From Candidatus Lambdaproteobacteria bacterium (GTDB lineage: Bacteria > SAR324 > NAC60-12): a stretch of 7,705 bases of DNA. Below, one piece after another: positions 1 to 7,272 of the stretch. The position numbers were made by a program, and so were the translations under genes. The notes beneath the pieces were generated by a model. That model searched no databases and was not told where the DNA came from. It saw only the letters and a list, made by a program, of their open reading frames with translations. Each line of letters opens with the position of its first letter. The first letter of the stretch is position 1. Location: contig DTUH01000194.1 of the NCBI GenBank assembly GCA_012964265.1, positions 1-7,705 of the forward strand. The letters run 5' to 3'.

Positions 1-1
1 C

Positions 2-196
2 GTAATTATTTTTGTAAGCATAATAATGATAAGTATAAGATTTTTGCACCTTTCGTACACTACAATGTTTTTGAATAGTTGCAGGACAATCATTATTAGT
101 TTATTGCCTGTTAGACTCCAGTCTGCCTTGAACCTTGAAAGCAAATCAGGCTATAATACGCCTTATTCTTTTACACGATTCACTGAGATTTATTAA
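2..196 (+). other. Open frame running into the uxs start; possible 3' end of an upstream gene
   Basis: One forward frame has no stop codon from the left edge to a TAA at 194-196, directly before the ATG at 197, giving 64 sense codons. If it is coding, this is the tail of an upstream gene with a TAAATG junction; an internal ATG at 26 would instead give a 56-residue ORF. The first part of the translation is rich in Ile, Phe and Leu, the rest is polar, and no motif is recognisable. Several ATA codons and the overlapping promoter-like TATAAT argue against coding. I cannot decide between coding and non-coding DNA and favour non-coding. Confidence 0.25.
128..157 (+). promoter_or_regulatory. Candidate sigma70-type promoter for uxs
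   Basis: A -35-like TTGAAC (128-133) and a perfect -10 TATAAT (152-157) are 18 nt apart. Transcription would begin near 164, leaving a leader of about 33 nt before the ATG at 197. The leader has only a weak Shine-Dalgarno match (GAG at 185-187). No operator-like inverted repeat is evident. The call rests on consensus matching only, and the region could alternatively be the coding end of an upstream gene. Confidence 0.5.
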
Positions 197-1135
197 ATGA
201 AAAAAGTGCTTGTTACAGGAGGTGCGGGATTTGTCGGTTCATTCCTCTGTGATCGATTGATTGATGACGGTCACGAGGTTATTGCAATTGACAATTTTTT
301 TACTGGTAGCAAAACAAATCTGCGGCAACTTGAAAATAATTCTAATTTCGAATTGATCCGCCATGATATTGTGGAACCTGTCCTTTTAGAAGTGGACTGG
401 ATTTTCAATTTAGCCTGTCCGGCTTCTCCGGTTCATTATCAGTATAATCCGGTAAAAACCGCAAAAACTAATGTAATGGGTACCCTTAACATGCTGGGAT
501 TGGCTAAACGTGTTAACGCTCGCATTTTGCAGGCTTCCACCTCTGAGGTTTATGGTGATCCGCAAGTGCATCCACAAACAGAAAGTTATTTTGGAAATGT
601 CAATCCTATCGGTTTGCGAAGTTGTTATGACGAAGGAAAACGTTTAGCGGAAACTTTGATGATGGACTACCACCGCCAAAGTCAGGTGGATGTAAAAATT
701 ATTCGAATCTTCAACACATACGGTCCAAGAATGCATCCGGATGACGGCAGAGTCGTCAGTAATTTTATTGTTGCAGCACTCAAAGGCAAACCTATCACCA
801 TTCACGGAAATGGGCTTCAAAGTCGCAGTTTTTGTTATGTAACAGAATTGGTGGACGCGATGTGCCGCATGATGGAAACAGAGAATTTTATCGGTCCGGT
901 AAATACAGGTAATCCGGGAGAATTCACTATGATTGAATTGGCTGAAAAAGTACTGGAAATGACTAATTCCCGTTCCAAACTAGTAAAATCCGCAGCTCGA
1001 CCTGACGATCCTGGACGCCGTAGACCGGACATAACACTGGCCAAAGAAAGACTTGGCTGGGAACCTAAAATAACACTCGAAGAAGGATTGCGGCCAACCA
1101 TCGATTACTTTGATGAATTGTTGAAACGCGCCTGA
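197..1135 (+). CDS. uxs: UDP-glucuronate decarboxylase (UDP-xylose synthase)
   Basis: This is a 312-residue extended short-chain dehydrogenase/reductase expected to convert UDP-glucuronate to UDP-xylose and CO2 in the cytoplasm, using tightly bound NAD+. The N-terminal Rossmann fold shows TGGAGFVG (G8, G11, G14), and D32 in AIDNFFTG would bind the NAD ribose. The active-site stretch [10 protein letters not shown] (113-122) and the YxxxK pair Y144/K148 in SCYDEGKR are typical of UXS, as are the later [15 protein letters not shown] and [13 protein letters not shown] segments. Those segments separate it from dTDP-glucose dehydratases and GalE. The length matches soluble bacterial UXS, with no membrane anchor. 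The start fits because the Rossmann strand begins at residue 3. It probably supplies UDP-xylose, or a derivative, for surface polysaccharide. No glycosyltransferase gene lies in the window, so the pathway is inferred. The 98-nt gap to cca suggests separate transcription. Confidence 0.93.
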   Translation: MKKVLVTGGAGFVGSFLCDRLIDDGHEVIAIDNFFTGSKTNLRQLENNSNFELIRHDIVEPVLLEVDWIFNLACPASPVHYQYNPVKTAKTNVMGTLNMLGLAKRVNARILQASTSEVYGDPQVHPQTESYFGNVNPIGLRSCYDEGKRLAETLMMDYHRQSQVDVKIIRIFNTYGPRMHPDDGRVVSNFIVAALKGKPITIHGNGLQSRSFCYVTELVDAMCRMMETENFIGPVNTGNPGEFTMIELAEKVLEMTNSRSKLVKSAARPDDPGRRRPDITLAKERLGWEPKITLEEGLRPTIDYFDELLKRA

Positions 1136-1145
1136 AATTTACCGC

Positions 1146-1174
1146 TTGCAAAGCTTGCGCTGCCAGAATATTGT
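1146..1174 (+). promoter_or_regulatory. Weak candidate promoter upstream of cca
   Basis: TTGCAA (1146-1151) and TATTGT (1169-1174) are 17 nt apart, each matching four of six consensus bases. They lie in the 98-nt gap between uxs and cca, which otherwise holds no gene and no hairpin followed by a T-run. This is suggestive only, since AT-rich intergenic DNA often gives such matches. Confidence 0.25.
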
Positions 1175-1233
1175 GACCTCACTTTATGGATGAAGAAATT
1201 TAAAAACCTAGTTAGCAAATCCTAAAAACCTTC

Positions 1234-2610
1234 ATGCCTACCCTGCCGGTTCCTCCAGAGCTAATTATAATCACAAAAGCAATCGCCAAGTCCAAAGGTC
1301 GTTGTATTCTTGTCGGTGGTGCAGTGCGGGATCACTGCATGGGCAGGAATATTTCAAAGGATCTGGATGTCGAAATTTTCGGGATGACTCCGGAAGTCCT
1401 GGAATCGGTGCTCCAAAAATTTGGAGATGTTCATGCAGTGGGAAAAAGTTTTGGCGTACTAAAGCTTAAAACTTCCCGTGCAGACTATGATTTCAGTCTG
1501 CCAAGATCCGAAAGAAAGATGGGAAAAGGTCACCGTGGATTTCTGGTCACTACTGATTCTACAATGAGTTACAAAAAAGCCGCTTCGCGTCGGGACTTCA
1601 CTGTCAACAGCATTGGTTATGATGTATTAACACAGGAATTGTTGGATCCTTTTGATGGGTTAGGAGACTTAAAGCGTAAAATCCTGAGGCACATCGGTAC
1701 CTCTTTTGCGGAAGATCCGTTAAGAGTTTTGAGAGCAATGCAATTCTCCGCTCGTCTTGAATTTAAAATTGCACCTAAAACAGTAAAACTCTGTCGCCAA
1801 TTAGACCTTGAAGAGTTGTCCCGGGAGAGGATTTTTGAGGAATTCCGAAAACTGCTGCTAAAAGCAAAACGACCTTCCATTGGTTTGGAAGCGGCTAATA
1901 ATCTGGGAATTTTAGCATATTTCCCGGAATTGAAAGCTCTCATTGGTGTACCGCAGGATCCAGAATGGCATCCTGAGGGGGATGTTTGGACACACACTCT
2001 GCTTGTTATGGACGAAGCTGCTGGTTTAAGAAAATGTGATGAAAAACAGGATTTGGAGTTGATGTTTGCCGCACTCTGTCACGATTTTGGGAAACCTGTG
2101 ACGACTGAATTTATACGTGGACGCTGGCGCAGTCCTGCACATGACATTGAAGGTATTGCGCCAACAGAACTGTTTTTACGCAGAATGACCGATGATCGAA
2201 CTTTAATTGAAAAAGTTAAAACTCTGGTCAAGGAACACTTACGGCCAATACAGCTTTTTAAAGATCGTGAGCGCATTAATTCCGGAACAATCAGAAGGCT
2301 TGCCTTACGTGTCAGGATACCTGAATTGGTTTTATTGGCCAAGGCAGATTATTTTGGCAGGACTCTGACTAAAAAAGAGAGAGCATGTTTTGAAGCCGGA
2401 GACTGGCTTTTGCGTGAAGCAGAACGCATGGAAGTAAGTGACGAAGCTCCTCGTCCTTTTCTCTCAGGGAGGCATCTATTGGCACTTGGTATGTCACCCG
2501 GACCCGAAATGGGAATTATTTTGAAACAGGCGTTTGAAAGGCAGCTTAACGGAGATTTTCAAAAAGAAGACGATGCAATTTCCTGGGCAAAATCAAATAT
2601 TCCAAATTAG
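1234..2610 (+). CDS. cca: CCA-adding enzyme (tRNA nucleotidyltransferase, class II) with HD domain
   Basis: This 458-residue protein should build or repair the 3' CCA end of tRNAs from CTP and ATP without a nucleic acid template. The nucleotidyltransferase head has LVGGAVRD (26-33) and the metal-binding DLDVE with D43 and D45. RRDFTVNS (119-126) is the flexible-loop/base-recognition region, followed by DPFDGLGDL and EDPLRVLRAMQFSARL, hallmarks of the class II CCA/poly(A) polymerase head and neck. An HD phosphohydrolase-like domain follows, with H254 in WTHTLLVMD and H283-D284 in ALCHDFGKP, arranged as in E. coli Cca. The stretch ending GVPQDPEWHPEGD also resembles E. coli Cca. Poly(A) polymerase and a specialised CC- or A-adding enzyme are alternatives that sequence alone does not exclude. 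The ATG at 1234 lacks a Shine-Dalgarno sequence, but it is the first start before the VGGAVRD motif and gives a normal N-terminus. Confidence 0.9.
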   Translation: MPTLPVPPELIIITKAIAKSKGRCILVGGAVRDHCMGRNISKDLDVEIFGMTPEVLESVLQKFGDVHAVGKSFGVLKLKTSRADYDFSLPRSERKMGKGHRGFLVTTDSTMSYKKAASRRDFTVNSIGYDVLTQELLDPFDGLGDLKRKILRHIGTSFAEDPLRVLRAMQFSARLEFKIAPKTVKLCRQLDLEELSRERIFEEFRKLLLKAKRPSIGLEAANNLGILAYFPELKALIGVPQDPEWHPEGDVWTHTLLVMDEAAGLRKCDEKQDLELMFAALCHDFGKPVTTEFIRGRWRSPAHDIEGIAPTELFLRRMTDDRTLIEKVKTLVKEHLRPIQLFKDRERINSGTIRRLALRVRIPELVLLAKADYFGRTLTKKERACFEAGDWLLREAERMEVSDEAPRPFLSGRHLLALGMSPGPEMGIILKQAFERQLNGDFQKEDDAISWAKSNIPN

Positions 2611-2617
2611 TACGATC

Positions 2618-2646
2618 TTGCTCATTCAAGCAGGAATCGATATAAT
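2618..2646 (+). promoter_or_regulatory. Candidate promoter for smpB (and probably dprA)
   Basis: TTGCTC (2618-2623) and a perfect TATAAT (2641-2646) are separated by the optimal 17 nt. They lie in the 80-nt gap after the cca stop. A transcript starting near 2653 would have a leader of about 38 nt before the smpB ATG at 2691. The -35 element matches only TTG, so strength is uncertain. Confidence 0.45.
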
Positions 2647-2690
2647 TCAAGAAATTTTCAAAGTGTTTTTTCCAAACTTGGTTCACAGAC

Positions 2691-3146
2691 ATGGCTTCCA
2701 AAACTCTCGCCAAAAATCGTAAGGCAAGGTTCGAGTATGAAATAGAAAAAACAATGGAAGTCGGAATTGTCTTACAAGGTACAGAAGTTAAGAGTATCCG
2801 TGCAGGACAAATAAATCTCGCAGAAAGTTACTGCCGAGTTGATGATAGTCTGCAGCTTTATTTACTGAATGCACATATATCACAATATGATTTTGGCAAT
2901 CGTCACAATCATGACCCCCTGCGGCCAAGACGTCTGTTGCTTCACCGTTCTGAAATACGTCGACTTTACGGACAGGTTAAAGAGCAGGGTCTCACCTTAA
3001 TTCCGCTGAAAATATATCTGAAAGGTGGAATAATTAAAATGGAACTTGCATTGGGACGTGGAAAGAAACTTCACGATAAACGTCAAACCATGAAAAAGCG
3101 AGAGGCACTGCGCGATGTGGAAAGAGCAATCAGTGAACGTACATAA
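2691..3146 (+). CDS. smpB: SsrA-binding protein SmpB
   Basis: SmpB binds tmRNA and delivers it to stalled ribosomes in trans-translation, so that the nascent peptide is tagged and the ribosome released. The 151-residue length is typical. The N-terminus carries NRKARFEYEIEKT and then GTEVKSIRAG (30-39), the classic OB-fold tmRNA-binding segment. The central region ends in LIPLKIYLKGG, and the basic tail has GRGKKLHDKRQTMKKRE with D129-K130-R131; in the family this tail inserts into the mRNA channel. The ATG at 2691 is supported by alignment of NRKA near residue 9, although no Shine-Dalgarno sequence precedes it. I found no adjacent ssrA (tmRNA) gene, so its RNA partner must be encoded elsewhere. 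dprA starts 11 nt after the stop codon, so the two are probably cotranscribed. Confidence 0.96.
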   Translation: MASKTLAKNRKARFEYEIEKTMEVGIVLQGTEVKSIRAGQINLAESYCRVDDSLQLYLLNAHISQYDFGNRHNHDPLRPRRLLLHRSEIRRLYGQVKEQGLTLIPLKIYLKGGIIKMELALGRGKKLHDKRQTMKKREALRDVERAISERT

Positions 3147-3157
3147 TCTAGGGCAAG

Positions 3158-4342
3158 ATGACTGCTAATGTTCTGCAACCTAGTAAATCCGATCCAGCAT
3201 GGTCGTGGTTGGCCCTGAGCTTGATTTCCGGAATTGGTTACAAAAAGATCCGGGCGCTGATTAAGCAGTTAGGCAGTGTGGAAGAACTGCTGAAAACGAG
3301 TCCTCAAATCCTGGTTGAGCAGTTCCAGCTCTCAGAAAAATTAGCAGGCCTTATTACAAAGGCAGCTAAAACACAAAGTTTTCTCATCGAAAAGCGAATC
3401 ATTGGAAAAACTCCGGGAATCCGGCTTTTATGTCCTGATTCATCCGGATACCCGTTGAGTTTACAACAAATATCCACTCCACCAACTGTCTTGTACTGGC
3501 AAGGTGAGCTGCAGGATGCGGAAAACCCCTGCCTTGCTTTTGTAGGTTCCAGAGGCTGCACAGCTTACGGAAAACAGCAAACACGTCGTCTGATTAAAGA
3601 ACTGGCACAATATGTTCCGGAAATGATCATAGTTAGCGGACTTGCAAAAGGCATTGATACAGTGGCTCACGAAGCAGCATTGGAATCTGGCTTAAAAACC
3701 ATTGCAGTACTTGCAGGTGGATTGCAGCATATTTATCCTCCGGAAAATAAACGACTGGCAGCTGAAATTCTAAAAAACGGTGCACTGGTTTCAGAATTCC
3801 CCCTAGGAGTAAAACCTCTTGCCCGTAATTTTCCCATCCGGAATCGTGTTATCAGCGGTTTGTCAATGGGAACTGTTGTCACCGAAGCCCGTAAAAAAAG
3901 TGGCGCAAAAATCACAGCCGCATTTGCGCTTGAACAAAACCGGGAAGTTTTTGCGCTACCGGGCCGTGTGGATTCAGCCGCAAGCTCAGGTACAAACAGT
4001 TTGATCGCACGTCAACATGCCAAACTTGTCATCAGCGCAAAAGATATTTTAGAAGAATTATCCTTTTTTTCTACATCAACAGCTCAACTTCCATATTTGC
4101 TTCATGGTTCTGAATCCGGATTGAAAAAAATAAATCCGGATGATCTGGATGAAGTGCAAAGCAAGATTCTTGTAGCATTAAATGACGGAATTGAGGAAAT
4201 AGACGCAATTCATGCACAAACGGATATTGAAATGAATATATTGCTGGCTGCCTTGCTAGAATTAGAATTAACTGGTATAGTGGAATACATCGGCGGACAG
4301 ATATATCGGCTTGCGGTCGAGCTCGATCTGTACACAAATTAA
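3158..4342 (+). CDS. dprA: DNA-processing protein DprA (Smf)
   Basis: DprA binds incoming single-stranded DNA during natural transformation and loads RecA; many non-competent bacteria also carry it. The 394-residue protein has the common three-part layout. A helical SAM/HhH-like N-terminus includes ALSLISGIGYKKIRALI (about 19-35). The Rossmann-like core carries FVGSRGCTAYG (128-138), SGLAKGIDTVAHEAAL (160-175), the R223-R230 segment RNFPIRNR, and ALPGRVDS (266-273). A C-terminal winged-helix region starts around LDEVQSKILVALNDG (about 329-343). The start has an AGGG (3150-3153) only 4 nt upstream of the ATG, a short spacing for a ribosome binding site. No other competence gene is in the window, so a transformation role is inferred from the family. 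It lies 11 nt after smpB and 8 nt before the next gene. Confidence 0.95.
   Translation: MTANVLQPSKSDPAWSWLALSLISGIGYKKIRALIKQLGSVEELLKTSPQILVEQFQLSEKLAGLITKAAKTQSFLIEKRIIGKTPGIRLLCPDSSGYPLSLQQISTPPTVLYWQGELQDAENPCLAFVGSRGCTAYGKQQTRRLIKELAQYVPEMIIVSGLAKGIDTVAHEAALESGLKTIAVLAGGLQHIYPPENKRLAAEILKNGALVSEFPLGVKPLARNFPIRNRVISGLSMGTVVTEARKKSGAKITAAFALEQNREVFALPGRVDSAASSGTNSLIARQHAKLVISAKDILEELSFFSTSTAQLPYLLHGSESGLKKINPDDLDEVQSKILVALNDGIEEIDAIHAQTDIEMNILLAALLELELTGIVEYIGGQIYRLAVELDLYTN
4253..4281 (+). promoter_or_regulatory. Candidate internal promoter at the 3' end of dprA
   Basis: TTGCTA (4253-4258), a 17-nt spacer and TATAGT (4276-4281) preceded by TGG form an extended -10 promoter-like array inside the last 90 bases of dprA. 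It could give the membrane protein gene at 4351 its own transcript, with a leader of about 60 nt. Because it lies in coding DNA, the match may be chance. Confidence 0.35.
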
Positions 4343-4350
4343 TACTTTTA

Positions 4351-5295
4351 ATGAGCGAAATGGAAACTAATTTTTATGTAGTTGGAGATAATCGTGGAAC
4401 TGCGTTTTTCCTGAGAAATATTAAATTTTTTATTGGATTGCTGTTATTTATTATTTCAGGTTTGTCTATTACAACTGCATATCTATATTTCACACAACTG
4501 CTTGATCAAGAACTGCTGACAGTGCAATTCAAGCAGGAAAAAACACGCAATGAAAATCTTATTACAAAATTAAAGCAGACCGGACAACAGGACTCGGAGT
4601 GGGAACAACAGGTTTTGTCCCAGTTTTCCCAGCAAAAAAAAATGAATGAACAGCAAGCATCTCTTTTAGCACGTCAACGTGGAGAAATATCTGAATTAAA
4701 CTCAATTCTTGCACAGCGTGAACAGGTGGTTCATCAATTTCAACTTGAAAAAACATCTACTCAAGAACAGATCAACAACCTTCAGCTTAAAGTTCGTTCC
4801 GTGCTGCAGCAACTTCTAAGTACGCAAGCATCATTGACAGAAACCATAACTGAAAATGAAATTATCCAAGCAAAAGTTGCTGAACTGGAAACAGAAAAAA
4901 ATCAGCTTGAAAAACTACTGAAAAAACGTAAACAAACTGCTTCTTCATCAGTTGTTCCGCTAAATAAGCAAAAATCACAGACTCTGGTTGATTCTGCTGT
5001 CTCTGTAGAAAAATTAAAAATACAGAGCAAGGACGGTTTTGTAATTGTTAATTATTACCTGACCAATAATTCCGACAGGCTCCAAAAGGGACGAACTGGA
5101 ATGTATCTTTCTTCAAGGAAGGACCTTGAAAAAGATATTCCATTTCGCCTTGATAATTCTACTCCTTTCAGAATAAAAAGATATAGAGTCATTTCCAGAA
5201 AATTCTCCAAAGTTAAGGATGGAAGCTTTGTGCGAATCCTGATTTGGAATGACAAAAAGGAACTGATAATTGACAACGCTTATCCTAGCGAATAG
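4351..5295 (+). CDS. Unrecognised single-pass membrane protein with long coiled coil and C-terminal beta-rich domain
   Basis: I do not recognise this 314-residue protein. It has a short N-terminus with R15, R22 and K25, then one hydrophobic segment at about 26-47 (FFIGLLLFIISGLSITTAYLY). Residues 50-195 are Gln-, Glu-, Lys- and Leu-rich with heptad character, predicting a long coiled coil. A polar Ser/Lys linker (about 196-218) leads to a final domain of about 96 residues with alternating strand-like segments such as GFVIVNYYLTNN and SFVRILIWNDKKELIIDN. Positive charge before the helix suggests a cytoplasmic N-terminus, with coiled coil and C-terminal domain outside the inner membrane. It lacks a lipobox or cleavable signal peptide. 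From memory the layout resembles uncharacterised anchored coiled-coil proteins of Gram-negatives, but I can name no family. The start could be the ATG at 4351 or 4360; neither has a good Shine-Dalgarno sequence. It begins 8 nt after dprA. Confidence 0.85.
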   Translation: MSEMETNFYVVGDNRGTAFFLRNIKFFIGLLLFIISGLSITTAYLYFTQLLDQELLTVQFKQEKTRNENLITKLKQTGQQDSEWEQQVLSQFSQQKKMNEQQASLLARQRGEISELNSILAQREQVVHQFQLEKTSTQEQINNLQLKVRSVLQQLLSTQASLTETITENEIIQAKVAELETEKNQLEKLLKKRKQTASSSVVPLNKQKSQTLVDSAVSVEKLKIQSKDGFVIVNYYLTNNSDRLQKGRTGMYLSSRKDLEKDIPFRLDNSTPFRIKRYRVISRKFSKVKDGSFVRILIWNDKKELIIDNAYPSE

Positions 5296-5298
5296 TAA
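5270..5298 (+). promoter_or_regulatory. Weak candidate promoter before the ABC ATPase gene
   Basis: A perfect -35 TTGACA (5270-5275) overlaps the end of the membrane protein gene. At 17 nt spacing the best -10 is a poor TAGTAA (5293-5298). If active, it would start transcription near 5305, about 26 nt before the ATG at 5331. Readthrough from upstream is equally plausible because the gap between the genes is only 35 nt. Confidence 0.2.
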
Positions 5299-5330
5299 AA
5301 CTAACTCCTTCCAATTCTTACCCCCACAGC

Positions 5331-6026
5331 ATGTCTGTCCTCCTGAACCTTGAAAGCGTCAGTAAGCGATTCGGTTATCGTACAATCCTCGACAATATCA
5401 GCTTCACTCTGAATGCAGGCGAATTCGTGATGCTTATTGGCAATAACGGAGCCGGCAAATCAACGTTGCTCCGTATTATCAGTTCACTGATGAAACCGAC
5501 AAACGGAAAAATTTCTTTTTGCGAAACAAACCAAAAAGAATTTTTGCTGGAATGGCTGCAAATAATGGGCAGCATTACGCATGAAAACAGGCTTTATGGA
5601 GATCTAAGTTCAATCGATAATTTGCGTTTGTTCGGAACTCTTTATGGTGTCGAGGAGCTTAAACTAAAAATTGACGAAATCCTGGCGAAAATCGACTTGA
5701 CCCATGTTGCACAGTTGCCGGTTCGAAATTTCAGCAGCGGAATGACAAAGCGTTTGATGATTGGCCGTTTGATGTTATGCCAACCAAAAATACTTATCCT
5801 TGATGAGCCCTACACCGGTCTTGATCAACATTCCTTCCGCTGGTTTCAACAATATCTCCAGGAATTTCACCAACGGGGTGGAACGGTGTTTATGGTTACT
5901 CATCAGCTGGAACTGGGGCTTGAGTTGGCAACCCGTGTACTGGTTTTGCACCGGCAAACGATCATGCATGATATTTCCGCAGCAGGATTGAGCATGGACC
6001 AGTGCAGTGCCTGGCTGGAAGAATAA
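5331..6026 (+). CDS. ccmA: ABC transporter ATP-binding protein, CcmA-like
   Basis: This 231-residue protein is a single nucleotide-binding domain that would power a membrane transporter from the cytoplasmic face. All motifs are intact: Walker A GNNGAGKST (37-45), an ABC signature in the form FSSGMTKR (134-141), Walker B ILILDEP (154-160) with the catalytic glutamate E159, and the switch histidine H191 in MVTHQ. The DEPYTGLDQ sequence after Walker B, the short length and the absence of extra domains resemble CcmA, the ATPase of the CcmABCD machinery in cytochrome c maturation. No ccmB, ccmC or any other permease gene is adjacent, so assignment to that machinery rather than another small exporter is inferred. 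The ATG has no Shine-Dalgarno sequence but is placed correctly for an N-terminal strand at LLNLESVSKRFG. Its stop codon overlaps the start of the next gene. Confidence 0.85.
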   Translation: MSVLLNLESVSKRFGYRTILDNISFTLNAGEFVMLIGNNGAGKSTLLRIISSLMKPTNGKISFCETNQKEFLLEWLQIMGSITHENRLYGDLSSIDNLRLFGTLYGVEELKLKIDEILAKIDLTHVAQLPVRNFSSGMTKRLMIGRLMLCQPKILILDEPYTGLDQHSFRWFQQYLQEFHQRGGTVFMVTHQLELGLELATRVLVLHRQTIMHDISAAGLSMDQCSAWLEE

Positions 6027-7183
6027 TGCGGTTTAATACTTACCTTGAAAATCATTCACAGCTAAAACATATTCAGAAAACTTCAATTCGTGAAGTTATT
6101 TTGGAACACAAGTCACTAAGCAGAATGGGGAAGCAGGACACAAAGACCATGCTTTCACTCCTCAATGCGTCCCTTTCTTGCGGTATGTCTCCTGTATTGC
6201 AGTGGGACATTCTTAGCACCGAGAAAACTTTCCGGAACAGTCTGACTCTCCTGAATCGTCTGCCTTTATCAAAATTTCACGCAATCCGCGTTCAGGACCT
6301 TGGAGCCGCAGAATGGGTCCGGCAGGAACATCCGGAACTTCCACTACATTTAATTGTAGAAACTGGAAACCATAATCTAACCGGGCTTTTGCGCTGGGTC
6401 GAATATTTTGGAACACAATTACAACGCCTCGTGCTTTCAACTGAACTTCCCAAATCCGTTTTGATTGAGTATAGTAAAATTTTAACTGTAACCTGCGAAA
6501 TCTTAGTTGTTGGCAGAATTTTGTTATTTTATACGCCACGAAAACTGTTGAGTTTGAAATCTTTTCCGCAAAAATCTCCAGCTTTTCTGAGAAAAACTTT
6601 AGTTCCCAGTGACCAGCCACAAAGGCAGTTTCCTACAGTCGAAAATCAGCACGGTACTTTCATGTTTCATCATCGTGATTTGTTTTTGCTGGACTATCTT
6701 CCGGAACTGCAGAACACATGTTTAGGTGTTTTACGGCTTGATTTGCGACATCTTGATTTTTCAGGAGACCGGATTAAGCAATTGACAGGTCTGCTTGTGT
6801 CATTTGATAAACAGAAATGCACAGCCATAAAATCAGTATGGCCCGCCAAAATTACACATGGCTTCTTCCGAGCAAACCGCACTGATCTGGCAATTGAGCG
6901 CATCAAAAATCCTCACCTCAAGGATCACGGAGAAACTCTGGTGGGATATGTGGTAGAGGCGCTCAAAGGGGAACATCTGATTTTGTTGGCTCGTAAAGCA
7001 TTTCCCTGCGGAAAAATTTTACTTGGAATCACTCCGGAAGGGCGTGAATGTGATATTGCGACCGATGACATTCTGTCTACTGATGGACAACCTGTTACAG
7101 AAATAGTTTCCGGAAATCTGTATCAAGTTCCGCATGTCAAATATGTGACAGCACAGTCCCTGGTTTACATTCACACTGAGTGA
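6026..7183 (+). CDS. Divergent U32-family (peptidase U32-like) protein lacking the cluster cysteines
   Basis: I chose the ATG at 6026, which overlaps the ABC gene stop (TAATG) and follows GGAAG at 6017-6021. This gives 385 residues; an in-frame ATG at 6002 would add eight residues inside the ABC gene. U32 features include VQDLGAAEWVRQEHPELPLH (89-108), EILVVGRILLFYTPRKLLS (158-176), FPTVENQHGTFMFHHRDLFLLDYLPEL (from 202) and a C-terminal ITHGFFRANRTD (276-287). Known U32 proteins make RNA hydroxylations (RlhA, TrhP) or act in oxygen-independent ubiquinone hydroxylation (UbiU/UbiV); despite the family name, protease activity is doubtful for many. In the signature, both usual cysteines are replaced (L166 and K173), and the later cysteine-rich NRG-C-x-x-C-R segment is absent. 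An iron-sulfur cluster of the UbiU/V kind is therefore unlikely. Function is unknown, though the coupled start suggests coexpression with the ATPase. Confidence 0.8.
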   Translation: MRFNTYLENHSQLKHIQKTSIREVILEHKSLSRMGKQDTKTMLSLLNASLSCGMSPVLQWDILSTEKTFRNSLTLLNRLPLSKFHAIRVQDLGAAEWVRQEHPELPLHLIVETGNHNLTGLLRWVEYFGTQLQRLVLSTELPKSVLIEYSKILTVTCEILVVGRILLFYTPRKLLSLKSFPQKSPAFLRKTLVPSDQPQRQFPTVENQHGTFMFHHRDLFLLDYLPELQNTCLGVLRLDLRHLDFSGDRIKQLTGLLVSFDKQKCTAIKSVWPAKITHGFFRANRTDLAIERIKNPHLKDHGETLVGYVVEALKGEHLILLARKAFPCGKILLGITPEGRECDIATDDILSTDGQPVTEIVSGNLYQVPHVKYVTAQSLVYIHTE

Positions 7184-7272
7184 TTGCGACTTGTATGTTT
7201 CACACAAACACGCTAAATTTATTGGCCTTTTCAATATTATTTCTGATGCAGCCTGTAAACATATTTTAACCC

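Noticed and set aside
1..21. A possible divergent gene start on the - strand (CAT at 19-21, open to the left edge).
   Set aside because: Only seven codons are visible, with no Shine-Dalgarno sequence upstream of them.
1190..1225. An 11-codon mini-ORF (MKKFKNLVSKS) ending 8 nt before the cca start, resembling a leader peptide.
   Set aside because: It is very short, has no attenuator hairpins or regulatory codon run, and such mini-ORFs arise by chance in A-rich DNA.
1617..1997. A 126-residue open frame on the - strand inside cca.
   Set aside because: It is fully antisense to a well-supported gene, shows no recognisable motif and has no independent start signal.
2611..2690. A search for a tmRNA (ssrA) gene next to smpB.
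   Set aside because: The gaps on both sides of smpB (80 and 11 nt) are too short for a tmRNA and no tRNA-like ends are present.
2534..2722. A 62-residue + strand frame bridging cca and smpB.
   Set aside because: It overlaps the end of cca and the start of smpB in another frame and spans the likely smpB promoter; no motif is visible.
4317..4326. A perfect 10-bp palindrome TCGAGCTCGA near the end of dprA.
   Set aside because: It lies within coding sequence, does not extend further and has no second copy that I could see.
6213..6620. A 135-residue open frame on the - strand inside the U32-like gene.
   Set aside because: It is antisense to a gene with family motifs and has no coherent domain, so it is best explained as a shadow frame.
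7196..7210. A small hairpin TGTTT-CACAC-AAACA after the U32-like gene, considered as a terminator.
   Set aside because: The stem is only 5 bp, almost all A-T, and no T-run follows directly.
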